The position numbers and the translations under genes were made by a program. From positions 62,001-126,000 of the forward strand of contig JAVKFY010000069.1 of NCBI GenBank assembly GCA_040223615.1: a stretch of DNA of 64,000 nucleotides, read 5' to 3'. This document shows, one piece after another, positions 54,159 to 64,000 of the stretch; position 1 is the stretch's first letter; the number at the start of each line of letters is the position of its first letter. The notes under the pieces were generated by a model. The model saw only the letters and a list, made by a program, of their open reading frames with translations. It was not told the origin of the DNA and ran no database searches. The stretch is from JAVKFY01 sp040223615. GTDB taxonomy: Bacteria; Pseudomonadota; Alphaproteobacteria; GCA-2731375.

Positions 54159-55286
54159 CTAGGCGGCGGACTGCGCCGTGGTCTCGCCGCTGAGCTTGGC
54201 GATCAGGTATTCGGTGTCGGCATCGGCCATTTCGTCTTCGAGCTTGGTCAGCACCCGCTCGATCATCCGCGCCACGAACCGGCCGCGCCCGCCGGGCAGG
54301 CCGTCGTCGGCGGTATCCTTGGCGACCTCGACCGCGGCGACGATGAACTTGAACATCTCCTTCGGAATGCCGGCGCGCTTGCACACCGCCTTCAGGCCGC
54401 GCGGCCCCTCGTCGTTGATCAGCTGCGCGGCGTTGACCACCGGGATGCCGCACAGTTCGGCCAGCGCGCACTCGAAGAACGCCATGTCGCCCATGCAGAC
54501 CGCACGCAAGGTGATCGTCGGCGTCAGCCGCTGATTGCGCGCCAGATGCCGCACCAGCTCGGCCACGTCCATGCGCCCGGCGCCGTCGCCGGTCAGGCTG
54601 ACCGTGGCGCGCTCGCGGCTTTCCAGCACCAGATCGGTCGCCAGGTCGCCAGGCAACGCGTGATGCGTGACCAGGTGCTCGCGGAGCTGATCGGAAACCA
54701 GCGTCACCAGCCGCTCCGATACCGTGAGCGGCAGCGTGCGGCGATGCGCCATCGGCGCCTTCACCGCATCGCTGTCGGCGTATTCGTCCAGTACCTTCTG
54801 TAGCGTCGTTTCGGCAATGTCGGCGCCGTCATTGCCGATGAGGGTGGCGACCACGTTCTCGTCATGGGTCTCTGCCAGCGCGTCGGCGAGGCCGGCGGAG
54901 ACGATGTCGCGCTGCGCGATGGCGACCTGATGCGCGCTGCTCTTGTCGCGCACCACGGCCAGCAGGTCCTCGTCGGTCAGCACCTCCGACCATTTCAGCA
55001 TCGGCGTCGCCACCTCGGCGACGTCCGCCGCCAGCGTGAGCGCCACGTCGCGCGGCACATCGGGCGACGACTTCAGGCTGTCGGACAACGCCGCCCGCAC
55101 CCGCTGCGCGGCATCGCCCAGCAATGCGCGGAAGATGTCCGCGGCCAGGTCACGCTCCGAGTCCGACAGACCGGCCTCGAACGCTCTGGCCACCTTGGCC
55201 GCGGTCTCCGCGCGCACTTCTTCGGAGTGGTTGCCCGCCAGCCGAGCCACGTCGGCCGCCGAGAGATTGACCCGCTCGCTGCTCAT
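54159..55286 (-). CDS. DUF2336 domain protein
   Basis: A 375-residue helical-repeat protein from the ATG at 55286; the longer frame to 55388 has no homology. HSEEVRAETAAKVARAFEAGL and the DUF2336 region with DLVLESRERATVSL and LRAVCMGDMAFFECALAELCGI are typical of this alphaproteobacterial family, whose repeats resemble HEAT-like helices. Function is not established. It converges on the RTX gene with four bases between stop codons. Confidence 0.88.
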   Translation of the reverse strand: MSSERVNLSAADVARLAGNHSEEVRAETAAKVARAFEAGLSDSERDLAADIFRALLGDAAQRVRAALSDSLKSSPDVPRDVALTLAADVAEVATPMLKWSEVLTDEDLLAVVRDKSSAHQVAIAQRDIVSAGLADALAETHDENVVATLIGNDGADIAETTLQKVLDEYADSDAVKAPMAHRRTLPLTVSERLVTLVSDQLREHLVTHHALPGDLATDLVLESRERATVSLTGDGAGRMDVAELVRHLARNQRLTPTITLRAVCMGDMAFFECALAELCGIPVVNAAQLINDEGPRGLKAVCKRAGIPKEMFKFIVAAVEVAKDTADDGLPGGRGRFVARMIERVLTKLEDEMADADTEYLIAKLSGETTAQSAA

Positions 55287-55473
55287 TCGATGTCCTCGAC
55301 GCAGGCAATTCGCCCACTGGTACGTGTCATCCGCCGAGGCTAGGTAGTATCGGTTAAGGATGGGTAAGCAGCGGCTGCCCGCTATCACGACCTGTTGAAG
55401 GCGGTTGATTGGTCATCCGCGCCGACCGCGGCGCAAGGTCCGGTTCACGACGAACGTACGGCGGAGGCGCCTG

Positions 55474-55959
55474 ATGGCGATCGCGCAACGGCCCCCCTTC
55501 TACCGCGATGGCCGTCGGCTTCTGCGTTACCTGCTGGCGGCGGCGCTGGTCGCCGCCAGCATCTTTCTGACCGCGCCCGGCCGCGCCGAGGAATCGCGGA
55601 TCGATGCCGACGAGGCGCACCGCCGCGCCGCCGCCGGCGAGATTCTGCTGATCGACATCCGGACGCCGCGGGAGTGGCGACGCACCGGTCTGCCGGCCGA
55701 CGCCGCGCGCGCCACCCTGCGGGCGCCACACGGCAATGACGGTTTCCTCGATCGGATCGAGCGACTGACCGGCGGTCAGCGCGGCGCGCCGGTGGCCCTG
55801 ATCTGCGCCGCCGGCGTCCGCTCCGCCCATGCCACCCGGCTGTTACGTCAGCATGGCTACACCGCCGTACTCGACGTGCACGAGGGCATGTTGGGCAATG
55901 GCGCCGGCGCCGGATGGCTGAAACGCGACCTGCCCGTACGGTCCTGCGACGACTGCTGA
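55474..55959 (+). CDS. periplasmic rhodanese-like protein
   Basis: A 161-residue protein with a signal peptide or N-terminal anchor (RYLLAAALVAASIFLTAPGRAEE). The ATG at 55474 follows GGAGG. The rhodanese domain has LLIDIRTPREWRRTGLP and the catalytic Cys111 in ICAAGVRSA, followed by YTAVLDVHEGMLGNG. Likely sulfurtransferase or sulfur carrier in the periplasm. Two cysteines at the very C-terminus (RSCDDC) are unusual and could be a second thiol site. Confidence 0.9.
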   Translation: MAIAQRPPFYRDGRRLLRYLLAAALVAASIFLTAPGRAEESRIDADEAHRRAAAGEILLIDIRTPREWRRTGLPADAARATLRAPHGNDGFLDRIERLTGGQRGAPVALICAAGVRSAHATRLLRQHGYTAVLDVHEGMLGNGAGAGWLKRDLPVRSCDDC

Positions 55960-56078
55960 GGCGGCATGGCGGGTTCAAGATGCAACCGTGCTTAACTGGT
56001 TGTTCACCGCTGTAAATCTAGGATTTCGGGTAAAGCGAGACGATCTCGCCAGCCAGGTTCAGCGACCCGAAACCCGCG

Positions 56079-59000
56079 ATGCCGCAAGCCGCGCCACGTC
56101 AAGACGCCGAGTCTCCGAGTAACGCCGACCGGTTGGCCGGACTGCTCGACTTCGTGCGCCTTGGCCTTGAGGAAGAGGCGCTGCACCAGCTACGCGCGCC
56201 GGTCGGGGGCAAACCGCCGATGGCGGCGACGCTGCCGGGCACGACCGAGCAAATACTCCACGAGCAGTTCAACAACCTGGTGCTGGGTGCCGACCACCCG
56301 CTGGCGCCGATGCTGCAGAACAACAAGAACGCCAAGCTGTGCTACGGCTATCCGCTGCTGGCCAAGGGCGACGGCACGGTCTGGCCGCTCTTCGTCATGA
56401 AGATGCGGGTCGATGAGGGCGGTGGTGGCTTCGTCACCCAGGTCGAGCCCTGGAACCACCTGCGCCTCAATCTCGGCCTGCTGCGCCACCTCGGCCTGGA
56501 GGAGACCGCGATCGCCGAGATGGCCGAGGTCGCGCTGGACCCGAACCGCGAATTCGCCGAGCGCTTGGCCGACGTGGCGCAGCGCCTCGACCTGCCCGCC
56601 GACCGCTTTCCCGCCCGCGACCTGCAGCCCGCGCCGGAGGACGTCGAGACCGCGCCGGAGGACGGCTGGGTCAACTGCCCGATGCTGTTCGTGATCGCCC
56701 TGCCGCCGCATCGGCGCGCGCTGTCGGCCGAGCTGGCCGGGCTGGGGCAGCCGAGCAAGCGCGCGCTGGTGGGCGAAAGCGCATTGCAGATCCTGACCGG
56801 AGCGCCGGAAACCGCCGGCGAGACTCCCGAGAATGAAGGCGAGGCCGAGGGCAAGCCGGAACCACCGCCGCTGGTCTTCGAGGTACACGCCTCCGGTCCG
56901 AGCCAGTCGGCGGCGATCCGGTCCAGCCTGAAGCACCCCTGCACCCTGGTCACCGCCCCGCCCGGCACCGGTCAGGTCGCTACCGTGCTGAACCTGATCG
57001 CCACGTCGGTGCTGCGCGAGGAAAGCGTGCTCTACGTCTCGCCGCTGCGCGCCTCGGTGGATCAGACCGTGCGGCACGTGGAAGCGTTGATCGGCAAGGA
57101 CCTGCCGTTCGCGATGCGCATCGGCGCTGGCCTCGAAAACGCCGAGCGCGGCCAGCAGCAGCGCGACGCGCTGTTCGAGCTGGCCAAGGCAGATAACAGC
57201 GCCGAGCCGGAACAGAAGAGCAAGCGCGACAAGCCGACAATCCGCGGTCTGCGCGAGCTCGAACAGGCCGCCCCCGACACCGAGGGCGGCGCGCAGAAGC
57301 TGCGCGAGGCGCACCGCGCCGTCGCCGAGGCCTGCGTCGCGTTGCGTGCCATGTCGCTGACCCAGGGGCCGAACTGGGCCGGCCGCCAGGCCGCCAAGAT
57401 GAACCCGAGCTTCGACCGCGAGACGCTGTCCGACTGGCGCGACGAGATCGAGGCGATCGCCGGCAACAAGACCCACGGCGTCGGTACCCGGGTCATGAAC
57501 CTGCTGTCGCGCGCCGACCCGAAGGCGGAGCTGATCCGCGAGATCAAGACCGCCTACAGCCGGCTGCCGAAGGAAGTGCACGCGCCGATCATCAAGAAGA
57601 TCGACGAGGACGAAGGCCTGTCGGCGCTGCGCGAGGCGGTCGACCTGCTGGACACCTTCCTGGACTGGCGCGACCTGGTGAAGGCGCGGCTGGAGGCGAT
57701 CCGCAAGCTGGTGCGCCTGTCCGACAGCCGCACGCTGGAACTGCAGCAGCTCAACTACACGTCGTCGAAAACCGCCGCCGCGCGCGAGCTGTTCCGCGAT
57801 CACTGGCAGGAGCGGCTGACCAACAACATCCCGCTGCTGGACAAGCAGATCGACACCTTCAGCGATCTGCTGACCCGCGAGTCGACCGGCGATCCGAAGC
57901 AGGAGCAGCAGCACGCGTTGAAGCTGACCCGGGCGATTTCGGTGCTGTCGAAGACCCTGCCGGTCTGGGTCTCGACCGTCGATGCCGCGATCGCCAGCCT
58001 GCCGGCGCAGCCTGGACTGTTCGACCTGGTGATCGTCGACGATGCCGATCAGGTCGAACTCGCGGCGATGCTGCCGATGCTGTTCCGCGCCAAGCGGGCG
58101 ATGGTGATCGGCGCCGGTCATCGTAATGGACCGAGCAGCTCCGCCAGCCTGGTCAACCTGCCGCTCGTGCAGAAGGCCGCGGCGGCGCTGCCGGCCTGGT
58201 GCCGCGATCCGCTGACCAAGGCGCTGCCGGCGCTCGACGGCGCGCTGGAGGGCTCCGACCGGCTGTGCGAGCTGGCCGACCATTTCCGCTCGCATCCGCT
58301 GGTCGCCGACTACCTGAACCGCACCTTCTACGAAGCTCGGATGCGCATCCGCACCAACGTGCGCACCATGACCACCGGCCTGTCGCGCGCGCATGTCGGC
58401 GTGCACTGGCACAGCGCGATCGGGCGCGTGGCGCCGCCGCGCGACAAGGAGCCGGAGGTCAATCTCGGCGAGGTCGAGGCTTGCGTCGCGCTGCTGAAAC
58501 GCTGGCTGAAAGACAAGCTGTTCAGCGCTGCGCCGCGCCGCAGTTTCGGCGTCGTCAGCGCCATCCCCTTCCAGCACGCCGCGCTGCGCGACCGCCTGAA
58601 GGCCGAGATGTTCCCGCTGAAGGAGCTGAAACGGCTGCATATCGGCCCGCCGAAGATGTTCGCCGGCAAGCAGGTCGATTTCCTGATCGTGATGCCCGGC
58701 CCGGCGCAGTCCGGCCCGCCCGGCCACAACGCCGAACTGGGCCAGCACGCGGGCCTCTACCACGACGCCATCGCCGCCTGCCGCATTGGCCTGCACGTCG
58801 TCGGCGACCATCAGGCCTGTCGTATGGCCGGCGGTTTCGCCGCCGCGCTGGTCGAACACATCGGGCCGCCGCCGCAGGTCGACGAAACCGCCGACGACGC
58901 CACCGACGCGGAGTTCGAGGCCGCCTTCGGTCGCCTGGAAGAAGTCGCGCCGGACCTGATGGAACCGTTGTGCCGTTTGCTGGACGCCGCCGGTTATGCC

Positions 59001-59246
59001 TACCAGTGCGGCGTGGAGGAGCACGGCCAGATGCTGGCGGTGCGGCTGCTGTCGCCGCATGGCGGCCGCTACAACCTGGAATTCGAACGCCCGCTGGTCG
59101 AGATCGGGTCTGCCGACGAGCTGGAACTCGATCAGGCGCGCGACGCCGAAGTGTCGCGCCACGGCTATGAAGTGGTGCGCGTCTCGCCCGAAGACGTGCT
59201 GGAAAAGGCTGACATGATCGTCGAGCGCCTGGCCCGCCTGGCCTAG
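56079..59246 (+). CDS. SF1 (UPF1/DNA2-like) helicase homologue with degenerate ATPase motifs
   Basis: A 1055-residue protein. GPSQSAAI (273-280) is the Q-motif region. Walker A reads APPGTGQV (293-300) with Gln299 in place of the invariant lysine. Motif II is IVDDADQ (about 650) instead of DEASQ; motif III is GAGHRNGPSS instead of GDxxQLPP; LADHFRSHPLVADYLNRTFY (about 730) is a well-kept motif IV region; motif VI reads AIAACRIGLHVVGD, without the Thr-Arg pair. The last 100 residues (LLDAAGYAYQCGVEEHG, GYEVVRVSPEDVLEKAD) resemble the VSR-like nuclease domain of this group without its acidic site. The reading frame is intact, so a non-catalytic binding or scaffold role is inferred. Confidence 0.8.
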   Translation: MPQAAPRQDAESPSNADRLAGLLDFVRLGLEEEALHQLRAPVGGKPPMAATLPGTTEQILHEQFNNLVLGADHPLAPMLQNNKNAKLCYGYPLLAKGDGTVWPLFVMKMRVDEGGGGFVTQVEPWNHLRLNLGLLRHLGLEETAIAEMAEVALDPNREFAERLADVAQRLDLPADRFPARDLQPAPEDVETAPEDGWVNCPMLFVIALPPHRRALSAELAGLGQPSKRALVGESALQILTGAPETAGETPENEGEAEGKPEPPPLVFEVHASGPSQSAAIRSSLKHPCTLVTAPPGTGQVATVLNLIATSVLREESVLYVSPLRASVDQTVRHVEALIGKDLPFAMRIGAGLENAERGQQQRDALFELAKADNSAEPEQKSKRDKPTIRGLRELEQAAPDTEGGAQKLREAHRAVAEACVALRAMSLTQGPNWAGRQAAKMNPSFDRETLSDWRDEIEAIAGNKTHGVGTRVMNLLSRADPKAELIREIKTAYSRLPKEVHAPIIKKIDEDEGLSALREAVDLLDTFLDWRDLVKARLEAIRKLVRLSDSRTLELQQLNYTSSKTAAARELFRDHWQERLTNNIPLLDKQIDTFSDLLTRESTGDPKQEQQHALKLTRAISVLSKTLPVWVSTVDAAIASLPAQPGLFDLVIVDDADQVELAAMLPMLFRAKRAMVIGAGHRNGPSSSASLVNLPLVQKAAAALPAWCRDPLTKALPALDGALEGSDRLCELADHFRSHPLVADYLNRTFYEARMRIRTNVRTMTTGLSRAHVGVHWHSAIGRVAPPRDKEPEVNLGEVEACVALLKRWLKDKLFSAAPRRSFGVVSAIPFQHAALRDRLKAEMFPLKELKRLHIGPPKMFAGKQVDFLIVMPGPAQSGPPGHNAELGQHAGLYHDAIAACRIGLHVVGDHQACRMAGGFAAALVEHIGPPPQVDETADDATDAEFEAAFGRLEEVAPDLMEPLCRLLDAAGYAYQCGVEEHGQMLAVRLLSPHGGRYNLEFERPLVEIGSADELELDQARDAEVSRHGYEVVRVSPEDVLEKADMIVERLARLA

Positions 59247-59362
59247 GCCACCATGTCCACCGCTCGCACGCATTGGCGGCCGGCGATCGCGGCGATAGTA
59301 TGGCGCGGTTGTCGAGTCGCACGATTTCCGGCGCCGGATTTGGCGTGCTAACAGGCCTCGCG

Positions 59363-60598
<1,236 letters not shown>

Positions 60599-60611
60599 TG
60601 GAACGACGTCC

Positions 60612-62927
60612 ATGAACTGGCTTCGCCGCCTGCGCAATAAATCGTCGCTGATCGCGCCGATCCTGATGCTGGTGATCGGCAGCACGCTGTCGGTCCATGA
60701 CCCGCAATTCCTGCGCACGTTCCGGCTGAAGGTGTTCGACCTGTACCAGCAGATCGAGCCGCGCCACTACGAGCCGGTGCCGGTCAAGATCATCGACATC
60801 GACGAGGAGAGCCTACGCCGGCTCGGCCAGTTCCCGTGGCCGCGCACCAAGCTGGCGCAGATGCTGGTGACGCTATTCGAGGGCGGCGCGCGGGTGGTGG
60901 CCTTCGATATCACCTTTCCCGAGCCGGACCGGACCTCGCCGGAGCAGGTCCTGCCGACCTGGCTCGACGTGCCGAAACTCGATCTGGAAAACCTGCCCGA
61001 GGCGTGGCGTAACTTCGCCCAGGCGATCCTGGAAAGTGTGCCCGACCACGACCTGATGTTCGCCGAGGCAATCACCCAGACCAGCGCTTTCGACAAGCAG
61101 CACGGCGTCGTCGTCGGGTTCGCCTTCAACGACGATGCGGCGGCGGTCTCGCCGAAATCCAAGGCCGGGTTCGCCTATGCCTTCGGCGGCGGCGACGAGG
61201 CGGCGTCGAAGGCCTACGTGCCGCAATTCTCCGGCACCGCGGGCAACCTGGAGGTGATCGAGGACGGCGCCGCCGGCATCGGCAGCTTCAACATGTCGCC
61301 CGACATCGACTCCATCGTGCGCCGCGTGCCGCTGGTGCTGCGCGGCCCGGACGGCGGCTTCTACCCCTCGTTGGCGGCCGAGGCGCTGCGCGTCTATCAG
61401 GGCGCGTCGGGCTACATCGTCAAGGCGGCCGGCGCCAGCGGCGAGGAGAGCTTCGGCGAGCATACCGGCCTGAATCATATCCGCATCGGCCGCATCGAGG
61501 TCCCGGTCGACGCCAGCGGCAGCATGTGGGTGCACTATTCCAATGAGGTCGCGGACCGCTATGTGCCGGCGTGGAAAGTGTTCGAGCCGGACTTCGACCC
61601 GAAACTGATCGAGGGCCACATTCTGTTCGTCGGCACGTCGGCCGCCGGACTGAAGGACTTGCGGTCGACGCCGCTGCGCCCCGACGCCGCCGGCGTCGAG
61701 GTCCATGTTCAGGCCGTCGAGCAGATCCTGCAGGAGCACTTCCTGCAGCGTCCGGACTGGGGGGCACCGGCCGAGCAGGTGTTCATGGTGCTGCTCGGCC
61801 TGATCCTGATCGCGATCACCACGCGCTGGGGCGCGGCGGTCGGCGCCGTCGTCGGCGCCATGTTCGTCGCCGGAGCCGCCGGCGGCTCGTGGTACCTGTA
61901 CACCGAGCTCCGCTACCTGACCGATCCGCTCTACCCGGCCATGGTCTGCCTGCTGGTCTATCTCGCCAGCTCGTTGCTGAGCTACCTGAGCTCGGAGGCG
62001 CAGCGCCGGCAGATCCGCGGCGCCTTCGCGCAGTACATGTCGCCCGACCTGGTCGAGCAGGTGGCCGACAACCCGAACCTGCTGCGGCTCGGCGGCGCCA
62101 CCAAGAACATGACCTTCATGTTCTCCGACGTGCGCGGCTTCACCGCCATCTCGGAGACCTTCAAGTCCAACCCGCAGGGCCTGACCAACCTGATCAACCG
62201 GTTCCTGACGCCGATGACCAACACCATCATGGCGCGCCGCGGCACTATCGATAAGTACATGGGCGACTGCATCATGGCGTTCTGGAACGCGCCGCTGGAC
62301 GACCCCGACCACGTGCAGAACGCCTGCGAGTCGGCGCTGGCGATGCAGCATGAGCTGATCGAGCTCAACGCCCTTCTGAAGGCCGAGGCGGAAGCCGAGG
62401 ATCGCATCTACGTGCCGCTGAACATCGGCATCGGGATCAATACCGGCGACTGCGTGGTCGGCAACATGGGCTCCGACCAGCGTTTCGACTATTCGGTTCT
62501 GGGCGACGCGGTGAACCTGGCCTCGCGCCTGGAAGGCCAGTCGAAGACCTACGGCGTGACCATCGTGGTCGGCGAGGACACCGCCGCACAGGCGCCGGAC
62601 TATGCCCTGCTCGAACTCGACAAGATCGCGGTGAAAGGCCGGGCCGAGGCGGCGCGCGTCTACACCATCCTGGGCGACCAGGCGACGCGCGACGACCCGG
62701 CCTTCCAGGCCCTGTTGCCCGACCACGAGGCCATGATCGAGGCCTATCGCGACCAGCGTTGGGACGAGGCCGAATCTCTGCTGCGCGCGTGTCGCGCACA
62801 CGGCCGCGCCGAGATGAGCGAACTCTACGATCTCTACGACGAGCGCATCGCGCAGTACAAGGAAACCCCGCCTGAAGTCGAATCCGGACAGAAGTGGGAC
62901 GGTGTCTTTGTCGCCAAGACGAAATAG
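60612..62927 (+). CDS. CHASE2-sensor class III adenylate cyclase
   Basis: A 771-residue membrane protein: an N-terminal helix, a large periplasmic CHASE2 domain (about 30-380, VKIIDIDEESLRRLGQFPWPR; GHILFVGTSAAGLKDLRSTP), three helices (about 390-455) and a class III cyclase domain (490-680). Catalytic residues are intact: metal Asp in MFSDVRGF and MGDCIMAF, substrate Lys in TIDKYMGD, and LGDAVNLASRLE with the Asp, Asn and Arg. The Lys/Asp pair points to cAMP. It follows the HD-GYP gene and overlaps the next gene by 26 bases. Confidence 0.94.
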   Translation: MNWLRRLRNKSSLIAPILMLVIGSTLSVHDPQFLRTFRLKVFDLYQQIEPRHYEPVPVKIIDIDEESLRRLGQFPWPRTKLAQMLVTLFEGGARVVAFDITFPEPDRTSPEQVLPTWLDVPKLDLENLPEAWRNFAQAILESVPDHDLMFAEAITQTSAFDKQHGVVVGFAFNDDAAAVSPKSKAGFAYAFGGGDEAASKAYVPQFSGTAGNLEVIEDGAAGIGSFNMSPDIDSIVRRVPLVLRGPDGGFYPSLAAEALRVYQGASGYIVKAAGASGEESFGEHTGLNHIRIGRIEVPVDASGSMWVHYSNEVADRYVPAWKVFEPDFDPKLIEGHILFVGTSAAGLKDLRSTPLRPDAAGVEVHVQAVEQILQEHFLQRPDWGAPAEQVFMVLLGLILIAITTRWGAAVGAVVGAMFVAGAAGGSWYLYTELRYLTDPLYPAMVCLLVYLASSLLSYLSSEAQRRQIRGAFAQYMSPDLVEQVADNPNLLRLGGATKNMTFMFSDVRGFTAISETFKSNPQGLTNLINRFLTPMTNTIMARRGTIDKYMGDCIMAFWNAPLDDPDHVQNACESALAMQHELIELNALLKAEAEAEDRIYVPLNIGIGINTGDCVVGNMGSDQRFDYSVLGDAVNLASRLEGQSKTYGVTIVVGEDTAAQAPDYALLELDKIAVKGRAEAARVYTILGDQATRDDPAFQALLPDHEAMIEAYRDQRWDEAESLLRACRAHGRAEMSELYDLYDERIAQYKETPPEVESGQKWDGVFVAKTK

Positions 62928-63900
62928 CGCCATCGCCGGCGCCCTGGTCGCGCTGCTGGCCTGGCTGCCGGCGGCGGCACAGGTCAATGTCGACGACCGG
63001 CTGAACGCCGTCGTCGCGATCGAGGCGGAAATCCCGTCCGACGCCCGCACCGCGCGGACGCTCGGCACCGAGCGCGCCGGCAACGGCGTGGTGATCGCCG
63101 ACGGCGAGCTGGTGCTGACCATCGGCTATCTGGTGCTGGAGGCCTATTCAGTCCTGCTGCGGACCAACGACGGTCGCGCGCTGCCGGCGGAGATCCTGGG
63201 CTACGACTACGACACCGGCTTCGGGCTGTTGCGCCCGGCGGCGCCGCTGAAGCTGACGCCGATCCCGTTCGGCCGCTCCGCCGACGTGGCCGAGGGCGCG
63301 CCGGTGCTGATCGTCGGGTCCGGCGGCGCCGCGCAAGCCATCGCCGGTCAGGTCACCTCGCGGCGCGAGTTCGCCGGCTACTGGGAGTACCTGCTGGACA
63401 ACGCGCTCTACGCCTCGCCGCCGCACCCGAACTGGGGCGGCACCGCCCTGCTCGACGGCGACGGTGCCTTGATCGGCATCGGCTCGCTGTTCGTGCCCGA
63501 CGCCCGGCACGGCGGCCGGCCGCTGCCCGGCAACATGTTCGTGCCGATCGACCTGGCGCTGCCGCTGATCGACGAGGTTCGCCGCACCGGCAAGCTGACG
63601 CCGAAACGTGCCCGTCCCTGGCTCGGCATGTATTCGGTGGAATCGCGAGGCCGCGTCGTCGTCGCCCGCGTCGCCGAGGGTGGCCCGGCGGCCAAGGCCG
63701 GAATCGCCGCCGGCGATGTGGTGACCGCCGTCGCCGGCGCGCGCGTCGCCTCCATCGCCGACATGTACCGGCGCATCTGGTCGCTGGGCCAGCCGGGCGC
63801 GGCGGTGCCATTGTCGCTCGCCCGCGACGGCGCCACGCGGCAGCTCACCGTGCGCTCCGGCGACCGCTACGACTACCTGAAGCTCGACCCGACGTTCTGA
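62902..63900 (+). CDS. HtrA-like trypsin-PDZ protein lacking the catalytic triad
   Basis: A 332-residue secreted protein from a GTG at 62902, signal peptide ending PAAAQ. The trypsin-like part keeps the HtrA layout but the three catalytic positions are changed: VLTIGYLV has Tyr76 where ILTNNHVV has His, DYDTGFGLL has Gly106 at the Asp position, and HPNWGGTAL has Trp178 where GNSGG has Ser. The C-terminal PDZ domain is well preserved (RPWLGMYSVE, VARVAEGGPAAKAGIAAGDVV). It is probably a periplasmic binding or regulatory protein. Its start lies inside the cyclase gene, whose sensor domain is also periplasmic. Confidence 0.88.
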   Translation: MSLSPRRNSAIAGALVALLAWLPAAAQVNVDDRLNAVVAIEAEIPSDARTARTLGTERAGNGVVIADGELVLTIGYLVLEAYSVLLRTNDGRALPAEILGYDYDTGFGLLRPAAPLKLTPIPFGRSADVAEGAPVLIVGSGGAAQAIAGQVTSRREFAGYWEYLLDNALYASPPHPNWGGTALLDGDGALIGIGSLFVPDARHGGRPLPGNMFVPIDLALPLIDEVRRTGKLTPKRARPWLGMYSVESRGRVVVARVAEGGPAAKAGIAAGDVVTAVAGARVASIADMYRRIWSLGQPGAAVPLSLARDGATRQLTVRSGDRYDYLKLDPTF

Positions 63901-63991
63901 TTTTGGCGCGCGCGCCCTTGCGGCGCCTTCGTGCGGCTTGGTACACCTTTGTCGGGGCACGTGACGTCGGTTGGGGGACAGGAGACGGGCC

Positions 63992-64000
63992 ATGTTCGTG
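63992..64000 (+). CDS. start of a gene cut by the window edge
   Basis: An ATG at 63992 is preceded by GGGGGACAGGAGACGGG, a very good ribosome-binding site (GGAG at 63981-63984). Only three codons (Met-Phe-Val) are inside the window, so nothing can be said about the product. Confidence 0.4.

Noticed and set aside
56190..59273. 1027-codon open frame on the minus strand opposite the helicase-like gene
   Set aside because: It mirrors the codon pattern of the plus-strand gene in high-GC DNA, has His/Arg/Gln/Gly-rich low-complexity sequence and no recognisable motif.
60873..63122. 749-codon minus-strand frame opposite the adenylate cyclase
   Set aside because: Antisense of a gene with clear cyclase and CHASE2 motifs; no motif on the minus strand.

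Overview
The window is one contiguous piece of a high-GC, densely coding bacterial chromosome. Gene families typical of Alphaproteobacteria (DUF1194, DUF2336, NnrU, a TipN-like polarity protein, DUF1028, CbtBA, DUF2062) suggest a free-living, aerobic, metabolically versatile alphaproteobacterium, perhaps Rhodospirillales-like. That placement is inference from gene content. I found no rRNA, tRNA, insertion sequence, phage or CRISPR array, and no intergenic gap exceeds about 300 bases.

Layout. 1-3.8 kb: NTF2-like proteins, an ATP-grasp ligase downstream of a NifU-type Fe-S carrier with a duplicated domain, and a DUF1028 hydrolase. 3.9-9.8 kb: a plus-strand run of luciferase-like monooxygenase, alpha/beta hydrolase, MFS transporter, threonine aldolase and PaaK-like ligase, mostly joined by ATGA-type overlaps. 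9.8-12.3 kb: a PEP-CTERM protein behind a sigma-54-type promoter, then a cobalamin-riboswitch-controlled cbtB-cbtA operon with an extra His-rich membrane-anchored gene. 12.3-24 kb: RidA, a thioesterase, an acetyltransferase, then a long minus-strand cluster of Rieske oxygenase, Dpp-type ABC transporter, class II deacetylase/acetylpolyamine amidohydrolase, two DUF1194 proteins and an SDR. 24-30 kb: membrane and stress genes (DUF2062, CPBP, ArsR-SRPBCC-GST, NnrU) and a Nudix-PiT phosphate transporter pair.

30-43 kb holds an aerobic benzoyl-CoA (box) locus: an alpha/beta hydrolase divergent from boxR, then boxC, boxB and a thioesterase-DUF924 fusion. The boxR and boxCB parts are separated by about 6.7 kb carrying a secreted protein, a 1654-residue TipN-like coiled-coil protein and a DMT exporter. 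The same palindromic operator (TGCATTATAATGCA and variants) lies in front of both parts, tying them into one regulon. boxA and benzoate-CoA ligase are not in the window.

43-49 kb: an uncharacterised polytopic membrane protein and an Mla-type lipid transport operon (STAS-permease, ATPase, MCE protein, lipoprotein, NTF2-like protein). 49-56 kb: a hydroxypyruvate isomerase-like protein, a second PEP-CTERM protein with the same upstream motif and sigma-54 promoter as the first, an F420-type oxidoreductase, a seven-repeat FG-GAP/RTX secreted protein, DUF2336 and a periplasmic rhodanese. 56-64 kb: a closely packed plus-strand group of an SF1-helicase-like protein lacking its ATPase residues, a GAF-HD-GYP protein, a CHASE2-adenylate cyclase and an HtrA/PDZ protein lacking its catalytic triad.

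The observations most worth following are the two apparent pseudoenzymes flanking second-messenger enzymes, the shared PEP-CTERM promoter architecture, the split box regulon with its thioesterase-DUF924 fusion, the NifU protein with an SxxS copy of the cluster-binding domain, and the third gene of the B12-riboswitch operon.
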